In this document: positions 8,385-18,307 of the stretch, in pieces
Layout: every line of letters starts with the position of its first letter
Numbering within the stretch: position 1 is the first letter of the stretch
NCBI GenBank assembly: GCA_010092845.1
Contig: JAADYW010000202.1
Coordinates: 1-53,094 of the forward strand
From: Chloroflexota bacterium
GTDB taxonomy: Bacteria > Chloroflexota > Anaerolineae > Aggregatilineales > J027
Reading direction: 5' to 3'
DNA length: 53,094 nt
Notes under the pieces: generated by a model
The model's input: only the letters and a program-made list of their open reading frames with translations
Told to the model about the DNA's origin: nothing
Databases searched by the model: none
Program-made: the position numbers and the translations under genes

Positions 8385-10637
8385 CTAGGCTTTGTCGCGC
8401 TGCTGGGCATCCATCGCCGCGACGGCTGCCATCGCCACGATGTTCTCCACGGATGTACCCTGTGGTAGCACATGGACGGGCGCGCCCATGCCCAACAGAA
8501 TTGGTCCGATTGTCTCAGCACCGCTGATCTCATTCAAGAGTTTGTATGCGATATTGGCTGAGCCAAGATCAGGGAAGACCAGCACGTTCGCATCACGAAT
8601 TTCCGCAAATGGATAATGCTCATCAAGCAGAGCGCCATTCACCGCGAAATCGGCCTGGACTTCGCCATCAATGCAAATGTCAGGTCGGCGTTCACGCACG
8701 ATCTCCAGAGCATGTTGGACCTTCTCGGAATCGGCATGGGGAGTAGCCCCGAAGTTACTGAAAGATAGCAACGCCACAACCGGGTCCATCTCTATCGTAC
8801 GCGCGAAGTCATTCGCCAGAATAGCAATCTCGGCAAGCTTGTCTGCGTCGGTATCCAGATTGACGGTCGCATCCGTGAAGACAAAGACCCGCTCCCGCGC
8901 CAGAACAAGGTAGACACCACTGGCGAACCGAACCCCGGGCCGGGTGTGGAAGAGCTGAAGCGCTGGACGGATCACATTGGCATAGGGAACGGAAAGCCCA
9001 GCCACATAGGCATCCGCATCTCCCATATAGACCATCATTGGGCCGAGAGTAAACGGATGATGGACACTCACGCGGGCATCGTGCAGGGTCATGCCCTTGC
9101 GCTTGCGCAGATCATAGTACGCCTGAGCGTAGTCTTCCTCACGCTCGTAGTGCTTGCGGTTCACGATCTCGGGCTTGAGATCCAGGTTGAGCTCTTCAAT
9201 CAGTTCCTCGATCCGCTCCGGAGCACCGATCAATATTGGCTGGCCAATACCTTCATCGATAATCTGAGCAGCCGCCCGGATGATCTTTGGCTCTTCGCCT
9301 TCGCCAAAGACAATGCGCTTGGGAGATTGGCGGGCTTTGTTAATGAAGAACCGTTTAACCTGGCGACCAAGCCCCTGGCGGCGCGTTAAGGTATCTCGAT
9401 ACTCTTCAATATCAATGTCAAGGCTAGCCACACCTGACTTAATGGCGGCCTCTGCTACGGCCGGCGCTTCCCAGAGCAGGACACGCGGGTCCAACGGCTT
9501 GGGAATAAGATATTCCTGACCAAAGGAGATTGGCTCACCACCATAGGCAGCGATCACACTATCTGGCACGTCCTCTTTTGCCAACGCTGCCAATGCATGC
9601 GCGGCGGCCAGTTTCATCTCTTCATTGATCGCGCTGGCTGCGACATCAAGCGCACCGCGGAAAATGAAGGGGAAACCGAGCACGTTGTTGATCTGGTTGG
9701 GGAAGTCGCTCCGACCCGTCCCAATGAAGGCGTCTGGCCGTGCTTCGCGTGCATCGGGATAGGGAATCTCAGGATCAGGATTAGCCATCGCAAAGATCAT
9801 CGGATCCTTGGCCATCGTTTTTACCATATCCTTGGAGACCATGTCCTTGACAGACAGCCCCAGGAAGACATCGGCATCGACCATTGCATCGGCCAATGTA
9901 CGCGCATCGGTCTCGACCGCGAACTCTTCCTTGTAGGGGTTCATGCCGGCCTCGCGTCCCTTGTAGATTACACCCCGGCTATCAACCATGAGGATGTTCT
10001 CTTTCTTGAGGCCAAGGGTAACATATAGCTTGGCGCAGGCCATCGCGCTGGCGCCAGCACCAGAGACGACCATCTTCAGGTCTTCGGCCTTCTTGCCATT
10101 GAGCTCAAGAGCATTGATCAGTGCAGCCGCCGAGATAATCGCCGTACCGTGCTGATCATCGTGGAAGACAGGAATAGGTAGCAGTTCTTTGAGTTTCTCT
10201 TCAATATAGAAGCATTCTGGCGCCTTGATGTCCTCCAGGTTAATCCCCCCGAAGGTGGGGGCAATCGCCCGGACGACATTGATCAGCTCGTCAGGGTCGT
10301 GGGTATCTACTTCGATGTCAAACACATCGACATCGGCGAATGTTTTGAAGAGAACCCCCTTGCCCTCCATAACCGGCTTGGAAGCAAGTGCACCGCGATC
10401 CCCAAGGCCCAGGATCGCTGTCCCGTTGGATACCACAGCCACCAGATTGCTCTTGGCAGTATATTGGTAGGAAGTCAGCGGATCACGCTCGACTTCTAGC
10501 ACAGCTTCTGCAACGCCTGGCGAGTATGCAAGCGAAAGATGACGCTGCGTCGTCAGAGGCTTGGTTGCAATAACCTCGATCTTACCTGGGCGACCGAGGG
10601 TATGGTACTCTAACACATCCTGTTTTGTGATCTTCAT
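8385..10637 (-). CDS. maeB: NADP-dependent malic enzyme with C-terminal phosphotransacetylase domain
   Basis: The 750-aa two-domain protein is the MaeB type that decarboxylates malate to pyruvate and carries a phosphate acetyltransferase-like domain, often regulatory, at its C-terminus. Malic-enzyme landmarks are Y38 in [13 protein letters not shown]93 in EGKGVLFK, the metal ligands around NLEDIKAPE (131-141) and FHDDQHGTA (159-166), and a GAGASA nucleotide-binding loop near 193-198. The second domain begins near residue 430 ([16 protein letters not shown]) and runs to the end, including [14 protein letters not shown]. The ATG has AGGG seven bases upstream. A long intergenic region with repeats (10638-10953) separates it from the divergent histidine kinase. 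It is full length. Confidence 0.94.
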   Translation of the reverse strand: MKITKQDVLEYHTLGRPGKIEVIATKPLTTQRHLSLAYSPGVAEAVLEVERDPLTSYQYTAKSNLVAVVSNGTAILGLGDRGALASKPVMEGKGVLFKTFADVDVFDIEVDTHDPDELINVVRAIAPTFGGINLEDIKAPECFYIEEKLKELLPIPVFHDDQHGTAIISAAALINALELNGKKAEDLKMVVSGAGASAMACAKLYVTLGLKKENILMVDSRGVIYKGREAGMNPYKEEFAVETDARTLADAMVDADVFLGLSVKDMVSKDMVKTMAKDPMIFAMANPDPEIPYPDAREARPDAFIGTGRSDFPNQINNVLGFPFIFRGALDVAASAINEEMKLAAAHALAALAKEDVPDSVIAAYGGEPISFGQEYLIPKPLDPRVLLWEAPAVAEAAIKSGVASLDIDIEEYRDTLTRRQGLGRQVKRFFINKARQSPKRIVFGEGEEPKIIRAAAQIIDEGIGQPILIGAPERIEELIEELNLDLKPEIVNRKHYEREEDYAQAYYDLRKRKGMTLHDARVSVHHPFTLGPMMVYMGDADAYVAGLSVPYANVIRPALQLFHTRPGVRFASGVYLVLARERVFVFTDATVNLDTDADKLAEIAILANDFARTIEMDPVVALLSFSNFGATPHADSEKVQHALEIVRERRPDICIDGEVQADFAVNGALLDEHYPFAEIRDANVLVFPDLGSANIAYKLLNEISGAETIGPILLGMGAPVHVLPQGTSVENIVAMAAVAAMDAQQRDKA

Positions 10638-10953
10638 GAAATTTCCCTTTGACTGAAAACAACAGCAGGTTGTCGTTGCGCTTATGTGGAACAGCGCTCA
10701 CCTCTTAACCGTATGACAATTTCAACTATAACACATGCCACACGGGCCGTTCGGTCTCTTTTTGCACCTATTTCAACTAGCAAAAAGCACAGTTTGAGGT
10801 ATCTTCTGTTACATGAAACGGGTCCGGCGCGGCTGAAAGCTGCACTAGGCATTAAGCAAACGTTGCCGGTTCGGCTTGCATTTCACGAAGAGTTATCGCA
10901 TGATTTATTAAGGCACTGACGTTCTAATCCATAGTGTGAGGGATCCCAGTCCC
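10638..10953. other. Divergent intergenic region with repeats, no convincing gene
   Basis: This region holds the 5' ends of maeB (minus) and the histidine kinase (plus). A 77-codon open frame at 10686-10919 has no Shine-Dalgarno and no recognisable content, so I do not call it. Repeats are listed separately. A GGCC-GTTC-GGTC mini-hairpin at 10745-10756 followed by TCTTTTT resembles a weak plus-strand terminator. No strong promoter hexamers stand out; TTGCAT about 17 bases before CATGAT near the kinase start is weak. Confidence 0.6.
10719..10787. repeat. Direct repeat ATTTCAACTA (twice) plus an 8-bp inverted repeat
   Basis: ATTTCAACTA occurs at 10719-10728 and again at 10770-10779, 51 bases start to start, close to five helical turns. 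The second copy lies in the loop of a perfect 8-bp inverted repeat, CTTTTTGC at 10758-10765 and GCAAAAAG at 10780-10787. Their place between two divergent genes suggests a regulator binding region. Confidence 0.55.
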
Positions 10954-13362
10954 ATGAACCCAAAAGATGATTATTCCCTCATCTCGTTCGAAGAAGAGCT
11001 TACCGGGCCCCTCCCCACGTGGGACCATGTCACCAATACAGGTCCGCCCCGGCGCTTCGTCTCACTTCGCTGGCGACTGGTGCTACCGCTAACCGTCATC
11101 ATTCTGATCATTGTCACTGTCGGCACCTATCTGGTATCCGCTGAGCTAACCCGACCCTATGACGAAGATGATGTCTCGTCCCTGCTGCAGGCAAGCGAGG
11201 ATATCGCAGCCGGGATGGATCTCCTCAGTGAGCATCACCACCGGGAGATCTTTCGCATCGCCAATACCGGCGGCGTCCCCGAGAACATCGCGGCTCAGAA
11301 TGGAGTAGCCCTGCAACAGCTTATCGAGCCCAACGCTATGCTGGCGGAGCTTGATCTGGTTGTTATCACCGGCAACAGTGGGCAAGAGGTCATTGGGCTG
11401 CAACGGACGATTGTGAATCAAGATACCAACCCCACGATCGACTATACCGTCGCCGACAGGACTAATCTCACTAGCCTCGAGGCACTCACCAGCGTATTTT
11501 CCGGCGAGGCCAGTACCGCGAGTAGTGTCGTTCATACGGGACAAGGTGTAATGTTACTCACTGCCGAGTCCATCCTGAGCCCCGACCAGCAATACATGGG
11601 TACCGTCATTGTCGGCAGTCGCCTGGATCGCGTCCTGGCGGATTGGCACGCTGACGTAGATGCCCATCTGGTAGTGTTTGCTCCCGACGGCAGCCCACTG
11701 CATACAACCTTCCCGGGCAACTCCGGAACTCTGGCGGCCATAGAAATCGACCGAGCAACTGTCGCGCAGGCAATCAATACACCCGGCCAGATACCAACCG
11801 AGGCCATGGACATCGACGGGAATCGCTACCACGCAGGTTACCTGCCGCTGGTCCTTGATACAACAGCTATTGGGGCTGTAGGTATTTATCAAGAGTCAAC
11901 CGCCCCCTTTGCTACTGAGGCCGCTCGCCAACTCTTCATTCTGATGGTCACGGTTTTCTCAGCCGCTGTGATCGTCACCGCCTATACCGGGATTAGCTAT
12001 GTACTCCAACGACTTGGCCGCGTCCAGGCAACAGCAACCGCACTTGCCAGCGGCGATGAATATGCCCGCACAAACATGCGCCCGACGGACGAAATTGGCG
12101 AACTCGCAGCCGCTCTGGATCAATATGCGGATCACGTACAGTACCGGACGGACTACCTGACGCATAACCTGCAACGCCAGAGACGTGAAAGCGCACGCCT
12201 AGCCGCCGTCCTCGAGAGTTCGCCAGACGGTATGGTGATTCTGGATCTCGACGGGCGTGTTCTGATGATGAACGACCCCGCTCGAGAGCTCGTGGGTGGC
12301 ATCAGTGCCTGGCGCACCGCAAACTTCCACCAACTGACCGCTGCGATGACCGAAACACTGGGGCCCGCCCTGGCACCGGGCATCTTTTCCATCGGCGAAC
12401 CAGTACGCCTTCCACATAACGAACGCATTCTTCAAGCTCAGACAGCGGCTATCGTCGCTGCGAGCGGCAAACGCCTGGGATTACTGGTCACGTTGCGCGA
12501 TGTGACAGTGGATGTCGAGCGAGAACAGCGGTATGAGACGCTTTTTGAAGCACTCGCCGAAGATGTTCACTTACCGATCGCCCATGTGGCCCAGGACGCG
12601 GCCCTAACTGCGATCGAGCAACGCACCCCCCAGAAGCGTGACGCACTCCTGGCTTTCGCCCGCGATATCGCCCGCAATGCACGCTCCATGCAGCGTATAA
12701 TCACCGAGCTGCGCGAGCTCAGCATGTTTGATCCACAAGACGTTGAACGCGGCCAGCGACCGATCCTGTTGAGCGACTTGATCTGGCAACTCGCCGCGCA
12801 GTGGAAGCCAATCGCCACCGGGGCAGATATTTGGTTGGCGATTCACACCACCAGTGAGCAGGACTACATTCTCGGTGATGAACGGCGCCTGTATTGGGCA
12901 ATTGGCAATCTAATCGACAATGCCATCAAGTATTCGTTGCCAGGTGCCACCGTCACACTCGATGGTGAGGTCAATGCTGAGGGCACGCTCGCTCACATCC
13001 TGGTTAGCGATGCGGGCGTAGGCATTCTTCCTGAAGATCTGCCACAGGTCTTCGAGTGGTTTTTCCGGGGCAAGCCCACCCGGCCAGATGGTAGCATTAT
13101 CACCCAACCAGGAACGGGCCAGGGGCTCCACCTGGCACAACGTGTGATCGAGGCCCACGGCGGTGAGATCGTTATCGAAAGCGGCCCCGGTATCGGTACG
13201 CAGGCCCACGTGTGGTTGCCGTTAACGGCGTCTGTAGCGCTTGAGCTTCCATCCCCCAACAGCGACGACGCAACGGCCCCCTTACCCGTAAGCGACAACG
13301 CGGCGGCTGATGCAAACAGCATCCGCGTTCAGAAGCAAGGGCCGCACCAGCCTGAAGCATAA
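10954..13362 (+). CDS. Membrane sensor histidine kinase with HAMP and PAS domains and an atypical H-box
   Basis: The 802-aa protein starts at ATG 10954 with AGGGA upstream; a GTG six codons earlier is open. Order: cytosolic tail, TM1 (about 41-62), a large extracytoplasmic sensor region (63-325), TM2 (about 326-350), HAMP (350-400, PTDEIGELAAALDQ), PAS (about 412-520, LESSPDGMVILDLDG), helical DHp-like region (535-605), and HATPase (about 640-775). The ATPase core is canonical: NLIDNAIKYS, VSDAGVGILPEDLPQVFEWF and GTGQGLHLAQ. The phosphoacceptor box is not. Where HELRTP is expected there is E536-D-V-H539-L-P541, so the normal His position holds Glu and a His is three residues later. No response regulator gene is adjacent; the nearest receiver protein is at 46599. 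Confidence 0.9.
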   Translation: MNPKDDYSLISFEEELTGPLPTWDHVTNTGPPRRFVSLRWRLVLPLTVIILIIVTVGTYLVSAELTRPYDEDDVSSLLQASEDIAAGMDLLSEHHHREIFRIANTGGVPENIAAQNGVALQQLIEPNAMLAELDLVVITGNSGQEVIGLQRTIVNQDTNPTIDYTVADRTNLTSLEALTSVFSGEASTASSVVHTGQGVMLLTAESILSPDQQYMGTVIVGSRLDRVLADWHADVDAHLVVFAPDGSPLHTTFPGNSGTLAAIEIDRATVAQAINTPGQIPTEAMDIDGNRYHAGYLPLVLDTTAIGAVGIYQESTAPFATEAARQLFILMVTVFSAAVIVTAYTGISYVLQRLGRVQATATALASGDEYARTNMRPTDEIGELAAALDQYADHVQYRTDYLTHNLQRQRRESARLAAVLESSPDGMVILDLDGRVLMMNDPARELVGGISAWRTANFHQLTAAMTETLGPALAPGIFSIGEPVRLPHNERILQAQTAAIVAASGKRLGLLVTLRDVTVDVEREQRYETLFEALAEDVHLPIAHVAQDAALTAIEQRTPQKRDALLAFARDIARNARSMQRIITELRELSMFDPQDVERGQRPILLSDLIWQLAAQWKPIATGADIWLAIHTTSEQDYILGDERRLYWAIGNLIDNAIKYSLPGATVTLDGEVNAEGTLAHILVSDAGVGILPEDLPQVFEWFFRGKPTRPDGSIITQPGTGQGLHLAQRVIEAHGGEIVIESGPGIGTQAHVWLPLTASVALELPSPNSDDATAPLPVSDNAAADANSIRVQKQGPHQPEA

Positions 13363-13388
13363 CGAGAACGCAGACCCACGTAGAGTGA

Positions 13389-13417
13389 ACGAGCCAGGGA
13401 ACATCAGCCTGGCTCGT
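13389..13417. terminator. Bidirectional terminator-like hairpin between convergent genes
   Basis: ACGAGCCAGG (13389-13398) pairs perfectly with CCTGGCTCGT (13408-13417) around a 9-base loop. It is followed by TTTGTGTG on the plus strand and TTCACTC on the minus strand, and lies between the 3' ends of the histidine kinase and glgP genes. The T-tract is short. Confidence 0.75.
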
Positions 13418-13449
13418 TTGTGTGCACTTCCGTAACTGACAGGCGTCAA

Positions 13450-16035
13450 TCACGCATTGTCGACAACATCTGGCTCGGCCCAGCGGATAAGATTTGTGAG
13501 GATTGGGTCGGCGAGATTCTCGTTCTGCGGAAGGATACGCACCGAAATCCCGCGCTCCCCCGTTGTATCGAAATCAACATCTGCTACGAATTTGTGGAGC
13601 TTCGCCTGTTTGCCTTCCACGCTCATGGGGACGGCATAACCATTCACCAGATTGCCCTCAGTATCAATTGAGCCACAGTAGAGCTGAACCGAAACATCAT
13701 CCGGTTTCAAGGCACCCAGATTGACCAGCGCTTCCACATGGAAGGTCTGGCCGACAGTCACCGCTTCTTCCGACACTTCTACCGACTCAACTTGAACATC
13801 GTCCCATGCTTCCTGAACAGAGATCATCCAGTCGGCAAAGGCTTTGCCGGCTTTGATATTCTTGCCGATCAGGCCTTCGAAGCGCTCCCTGGAAGGAACA
13901 TAGAAGTGCGAGGTGTATTCTTTCGCCATACGCGAGGTGGTGAAGTACGGCGCCAGGGACTTCATGTTATTTTTGACCTTCTGGATCCACCGGCGGGGCG
14001 CACCATCCCGGGCACGTTCATAGAATAGCGGAACGACATCATTCTCGAGCAGATTATAGAGCGCCTGGCTTTCGATGAAGTCCTGAAGCTCTTCTTCCTC
14101 CGGGCTGTAAATCTCACCGCTGCCAATCGCCCAGCCCAGTTCCTGATGATACGCCTCGTCCCACCAGCCATCGAGAATACTCAGGTTCAGGCCCCCATTA
14201 TAGATCACTTTCATACCGCTCGTTCCGCTGGCTTCTTTGGGCCGCCGAGGAGTGTTCAACCAGATATCGACGCCTTGCACCATATAGCGGGCAATTGTCA
14301 TATCATAGTTCTCCAGGAACACAATGGAGTCGCGGAATTCAGGCATCCGGCTATAGTGGACAATCTGCCGGATAAGCTCCTTGCCAGGCTGGTCATGGGG
14401 ATGCGCCTTGCCGGAGAAGATGAACTGTACCGGAAAGTCAGGATTATTGATGATCCGCTGGAGACGCTCCGGATCTCGGAAGAGGAGCGTGGCGCGCTTA
14501 TACGTGGCAAAGCGCCGGGCAAAACCGATCGTCAGCGCCTCTGGATTCAAGACATCTTCAGCGGCCTCGACCTCGTTAGGCGGTGCGCCACGCCGGGAAA
14601 GCTGCTCACGCAGCCGGGTCCGTGTAAAAGCGACCAGACGCGCGCGGCGACGCTCATGATTACGCCAAAGCTCAGTATCCGGGATACGATCCACATCCTG
14701 CCAGACCGCTTCCTGCGAGGCATCCCACCGCCAGGAGGGGTTAAGGTAGCGATCATACAACGATGCCATATCAGGGCTGACCCAGCTATTCACGTGAATC
14801 CCGTTAGTGATCGAATGGATGGGGACCTCTTCTTCCGGTACTTCAGGGAACATCCACTGCCACATCCGGCGGGAGACCTCGCCATGCAGCTTACTAACGG
14901 CGTTGGTGATGGCCCGCATCCCCATTGCCATGACAGGCAACGAGAACAAATCATAACCGCCCATCGGCTCACGTCCCAGATCGTGGAACTCTTCCCGTGT
15001 TAAACCCAGTTCCTTCCACAGCCAGGGCATGTGCTCGTCGATTAAGTCATAGCCAAAGCGCTCAAGACCGGCAGGTACGGGGGTATGGATGGTGTATACA
15101 CTGCTGACACCCAGAATATTGCGGGCCTGCTCGAAGTTCAGATCGGGGTATTTCTTCATGAACAAGCGAATGCGCTCCAGTGCACTGAGCGCGCTGTGCC
15201 CCTCATTCATATGCACGACTGTCGGTGACATATCCAGCGCCTCGAGGACACGGATCCCACCGATCCCCAACAGGATCTCCTGGCGGATCCGGGTGCGACG
15301 ATCGCCACCATAGAGGCGGTCGGTTAGATCATACAGCTCGGGCGGATTAGACGGATGATTTGCATCCAATAGATAAAGCGACACACGGCCAATAGCCACC
15401 TTCCACACCCACGCCCTGAGCGTCTTGTCGGCAATGGGAATGGTGATGACTAGCCGATTGCCGTCCTTGTCATTGACCGGTTGTACCGGCTGGTTTGAGA
15501 AATCGTTCAGGGGATAGCGTTCCTGCTGGTAGCCATCCTGATTGAGGTATTGCTGGAAGTATCCTTCCTGATACATGACTCCAATACCTACGAGCGGCAA
15601 ACCGAGATCAGAGGCACTCTTCATATGATCACCGGCCAGCACGCCAAGGCCTCCGGAATAGGTCTGCAGGCAGGTTGTCAGGCCAAACTCCATACTGAAA
15701 TAGGCAACATAGGGTTTTTCGAAGTCGCCATAATTGACCCGATACCAGGTATCCTCAGCGTTGATATAGGCGTCAAAGCTATCGCACACCCGGTTGAAGT
15801 GCGCCATGAAAGCCGTATCGTTTACGGCATCCTGGAGAGCTTCCTGCCGAATATTGCCCAGCAGCAGTACTGGATTGTAATTCGTCCGCACCCAGAGATC
15901 ATTGTCCAAACGGCGGAAAAGCTCCAGTGTCTCGTGGTCCCACGTCCAGCGTAGATTGTAGGCCAGTTCCAGCAGTCGGTTTAGCTCCGGCGGGAGTTTG
16001 GGCGAAACATCAATCGTTGTTACGGGTCGGATCAT
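13450..16035 (-). CDS. glgP: Alpha-glucan (glycogen/maltodextrin) phosphorylase
   Basis: The 861-aa enzyme releases glucose-1-phosphate from glycogen or maltodextrin. It begins with a DUF3417-like N-terminal domain (LNRLLELAYNLRWTWDHETLELF), which marks the alpha-glucan phosphorylase subfamily of about 850 aa rather than the classical GlgP. The pyridoxal-phosphate lysine lies near residue 608 in GTSGMK, followed by NGGLNLSILDGWWDEAY. Other landmarks are YFSMEFGLT, VHMNEGHSAL, and GFARRFATYKRA. The C-terminal 130 residues look like a small beta domain. The ATG at 16035 has no Shine-Dalgarno, and an in-frame stop lies about 35 bases upstream with no other start codon between. It works on the polymer that glgC (4020-5285) helps to make. 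Confidence 0.94.
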   Translation of the reverse strand: MIRPVTTIDVSPKLPPELNRLLELAYNLRWTWDHETLELFRRLDNDLWVRTNYNPVLLLGNIRQEALQDAVNDTAFMAHFNRVCDSFDAYINAEDTWYRVNYGDFEKPYVAYFSMEFGLTTCLQTYSGGLGVLAGDHMKSASDLGLPLVGIGVMYQEGYFQQYLNQDGYQQERYPLNDFSNQPVQPVNDKDGNRLVITIPIADKTLRAWVWKVAIGRVSLYLLDANHPSNPPELYDLTDRLYGGDRRTRIRQEILLGIGGIRVLEALDMSPTVVHMNEGHSALSALERIRLFMKKYPDLNFEQARNILGVSSVYTIHTPVPAGLERFGYDLIDEHMPWLWKELGLTREEFHDLGREPMGGYDLFSLPVMAMGMRAITNAVSKLHGEVSRRMWQWMFPEVPEEEVPIHSITNGIHVNSWVSPDMASLYDRYLNPSWRWDASQEAVWQDVDRIPDTELWRNHERRRARLVAFTRTRLREQLSRRGAPPNEVEAAEDVLNPEALTIGFARRFATYKRATLLFRDPERLQRIINNPDFPVQFIFSGKAHPHDQPGKELIRQIVHYSRMPEFRDSIVFLENYDMTIARYMVQGVDIWLNTPRRPKEASGTSGMKVIYNGGLNLSILDGWWDEAYHQELGWAIGSGEIYSPEEEELQDFIESQALYNLLENDVVPLFYERARDGAPRRWIQKVKNNMKSLAPYFTTSRMAKEYTSHFYVPSRERFEGLIGKNIKAGKAFADWMISVQEAWDDVQVESVEVSEEAVTVGQTFHVEALVNLGALKPDDVSVQLYCGSIDTEGNLVNGYAVPMSVEGKQAKLHKFVADVDFDTTGERGISVRILPQNENLADPILTNLIRWAEPDVVDNA

Positions 16036-16367
16036 ACAGAATCGTGCGGCACAGCCTGGATAGATTAATCAGGTTGGCGCCGCATCTCCTTTCTACGGGT
16101 TTTTTGACAGGTGATGAGCAACAAACGGGAGATTTCAGGAAGACAGGTCCTCCCATTAACCTGAGATATACCCAGAAGCGAATGTGCAATTTTCCGGTCA
16201 TAACAGCATGCTAGCGAACGTAGCCTGGCAATTCCGAGGCACAACTGCTTGCCACCCAGCGCTATTTAACACTCCAAAAACCAGCATAACGACTGATGCA
16301 AAAATGTGCCAATCCTCAGAACAAGCAGATTGCACAAATCGCGCATTGCATTAGTCTACCTGCTGCG
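16036..16367. other. Intergenic region between glgP and the next upstream gene, no gene seen
   Basis: This should hold the glgP leader and promoter and the 3' end of the 590-aa membrane protein transcript. I see no strong promoter. A GAAAGGAG directly abuts an ATG at 16085 (minus) that opens a 6-codon frame ending TAA at 16065; the zero spacing makes translation doubtful. A small GCAT-N8-ATGC stem near 16288-16303 followed by TGGTTTTT on the minus strand could be a weak terminator. Confidence 0.5.
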
Positions 16368-18134
16368 TCAAGGTGTCGCAGCGCGCACTTCATCCACCGG
16401 GAGTTGCAGCGCATCATCCACAACCTCAAAATGATCACTGGTGACCGCCAATCGCTCCCACGACTGCCCGGACGGCACCCAGAAACCAATCGCGAAACTG
16501 GTTATGGCATAGTGCTTCGGCCAGCGGAGCGGATAGACATCCACAATCGTCTGGCCAGGCTCAAATTCACTCATAAGACGATGCCCTAGCCCCGGGTGTG
16601 TGTCACGCTGCTCTAGAATCCACACCGGGTTCCCGCGGGCGTGGATGAAGATCTGATAGTCACGCTCCAGAGACCGCCTTACTTCCCATTCGAACTGCAT
16701 ATACAACCACCGATCGTCGTGTCCCCAGACAATATCGCGCAGCAACAACGCCCCATCCCCAAACTCGGCCAGGACATCATTCGGTTGAGATTCGAAAACG
16801 GGCTGCGGGGGGCGGTAAGCGGGGACAATCAGCAAGCCCAGCATCAGGATGGGCACAGTAGCCCAGGCACCGAGAAACAGGCCGCGCAGACTGACGGGTA
16901 CAGATGATGCAAGGATAAGAACGATAGGAAACAAGGCAGGAAACATCAGACGGCCCAATGGCGCCTCAACGCGCAGCATCCAGCGCGTCAATAGCACCGC
17001 GACGACGAGAACCTGCCCAATGGACATCAAAATTAGCGTGCGCCTGGCGTGATCCCAGGTGCGCCAGCGACGCGGAAGCTGCCACAGAAAGCCAAGCAGA
17101 AGCAAAGCCATCACGCCCCCGGCGAGCGTATAAACCAGGAGCGATGGGTTAATCTCTCCCCACCCAAACGAAGCCCAAAATGAATTGATGACTTGCCCCC
17201 AATCGCGGATCAAACCCTCCACTGACTGCTCGGGCTTATCATCCGTGAAGATCTCCAGGTGAATATCCGTAGCTGTTGGTTCGCCATATAGACGCCAGTT
17301 GCGCCAGTACCACCAACCGCTGATAACGCCCACCGTGCCGCCAAATAGACCCAATTGACGCGCTCGGGATTTCCAGCCTAGGTTGGCCGCAAAAAGAAAT
17401 ACCAGGCCGGCAACCAAACCAATACTCAACCCGCTGACTTTGCTCAACGCGGCAAGAGCAACCGGGATCGCCAGAAGAATAGCCCGTGCTGGGGCCGCTG
17501 GTCTGCGCAGCCACCAGAGGACCGCGGCCATCGACCAGGTGACCGCGGCTACGGTCGAAACATCATTGCTGACTGACGAAGCGATATGCAAGAACTGCGG
17601 ATTGAAAGCCATCGCGCCAACAACGAGAAGCAGCAATCCTTGCGCTTCTGGGAAAGCCAATTGCATTGTGACCGCCGCTCCGATAAGCGCTAGTAAGCCA
17701 AAAGCAATCCCCAGCCCGCGGCCGATATAGGCTGCTGTTGAAGTTCGCCGGCATGCTGACGAACAGTCGCCCCGTAGAAACTGGTTCTCATTGTCAGGCC
17801 AGGGAGTCGCATCGAAATCGTAGTTCGGATTCAGTCGCGTGAGCTCGGCGAAGCCAGCGGATGGATCATCTACGCCAGTCACGCGCCACAGGCCGGCCAG
17901 AACAGCATAGTAGAATGGCGGCTGGCTCCCCTGTTGTGCCGCCTGGTGCGCCAGGTCCCCTTCCTCCTGAACCGGCAGCTCACCTGTATCAAATACGTGC
18001 ATGGCAAAAGCAAAATGCAGATACTCGTCCGGTTTCTCGAACACCGGTGTCGCAGCGGCGTAGAAAACAGCAAAGACGAGGTAGATGGCGAGTAGAATCC
18101 AGATGGTGCGCGGCAAAAACGAGACATTGTTCAT
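16368..18134 (-). CDS. Polytopic membrane glycosyltransferase-like protein (GT-C fold, DUF2142-like)
   Basis: The protein of about 588 aa has roughly a dozen membrane segments. After the first helix an acidic motif, FEKPDEYLHFAFAMH, sits in the first outer loop, where GT-C enzymes keep a catalytic Asp. QPPFYYAVLAGLW follows, as in DUF2142 and ArnT-like proteins. The C-terminal 110 residues are hydrophilic and probably extracytoplasmic. The likely role is sugar transfer from a polyprenyl-phosphate donor onto a lipid, glycan or protein outside the membrane; the acceptor is unknown. A TTG two codons earlier is open, but ATG 18134 is the better start. It is separate from the big glycan operon but resembles its members in layout. 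Confidence 0.78.
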   Translation of the reverse strand: MNNVSFLPRTIWILLAIYLVFAVFYAAATPVFEKPDEYLHFAFAMHVFDTGELPVQEEGDLAHQAAQQGSQPPFYYAVLAGLWRVTGVDDPSAGFAELTRLNPNYDFDATPWPDNENQFLRGDCSSACRRTSTAAYIGRGLGIAFGLLALIGAAVTMQLAFPEAQGLLLLVVGAMAFNPQFLHIASSVSNDVSTVAAVTWSMAAVLWWLRRPAAPARAILLAIPVALAALSKVSGLSIGLVAGLVFLFAANLGWKSRARQLGLFGGTVGVISGWWYWRNWRLYGEPTATDIHLEIFTDDKPEQSVEGLIRDWGQVINSFWASFGWGEINPSLLVYTLAGGVMALLLLGFLWQLPRRWRTWDHARRTLILMSIGQVLVVAVLLTRWMLRVEAPLGRLMFPALFPIVLILASSVPVSLRGLFLGAWATVPILMLGLLIVPAYRPPQPVFESQPNDVLAEFGDGALLLRDIVWGHDDRWLYMQFEWEVRRSLERDYQIFIHARGNPVWILEQRDTHPGLGHRLMSEFEPGQTIVDVYPLRWPKHYAITSFAIGFWVPSGQSWERLAVTSDHFEVVDDALQLPVDEVRAATP

Positions 18135-18154
18135 CGGCAAATGGAAATCTCTCT

Positions 18155-18182
18155 ATCGTATAGCTGTATGTCGCCGGTCCAA
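18155..18182 (-). promoter_or_regulatory. Candidate promoter of the GT-C-like gene
   Basis: On the minus strand TTGGAC (18177-18182) and TACGAT (18155-18160) are spaced by 16 bases, with the -10 about 20 bases before ATG 18134. Match to consensus is moderate. Confidence 0.4.
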
Positions 18183-18243
18183 TTGTAGCGGTTTCCCCAC
18201 CCAGGGCCAGAGCTAACATCAGATGAGGAGACAATGACCGGGG

Positions 18244-18271
18244 CCGACAATACCTGTGGGACTGTTATAAT
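18244..18271 (+). promoter_or_regulatory. Promoter of the small membrane protein / methyltransferase pair
   Basis: A perfect -10, TATAAT, lies at 18266-18271, with CCGACA at 18244-18249 as a partial -35 (16-base spacer). The ATG at 18308 follows after a leader of about 30 bases. Confidence 0.6.
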
Positions 18272-18307
18272 AGGCTACGGATCAGTACTGAATTGGAACG
18301 AGACCAG

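Noticed and set aside
8385-10637. The malic enzyme-phosphotransacetylase fusion as a novel architecture
   Set aside because: This two-domain MaeB form is well known in many bacteria.
10686-10919. A 77-codon plus-strand open frame between maeB and the histidine kinase
   Set aside because: No Shine-Dalgarno, no family resemblance, and it spans the repeats that look regulatory.
16065-16085. A 6-codon frame (minus) directly after a strong GAAAGGAG, as a possible leader peptide for glgP
   Set aside because: The Shine-Dalgarno abuts the ATG with no spacing, so initiation there is unlikely, and nothing else indicates attenuation.
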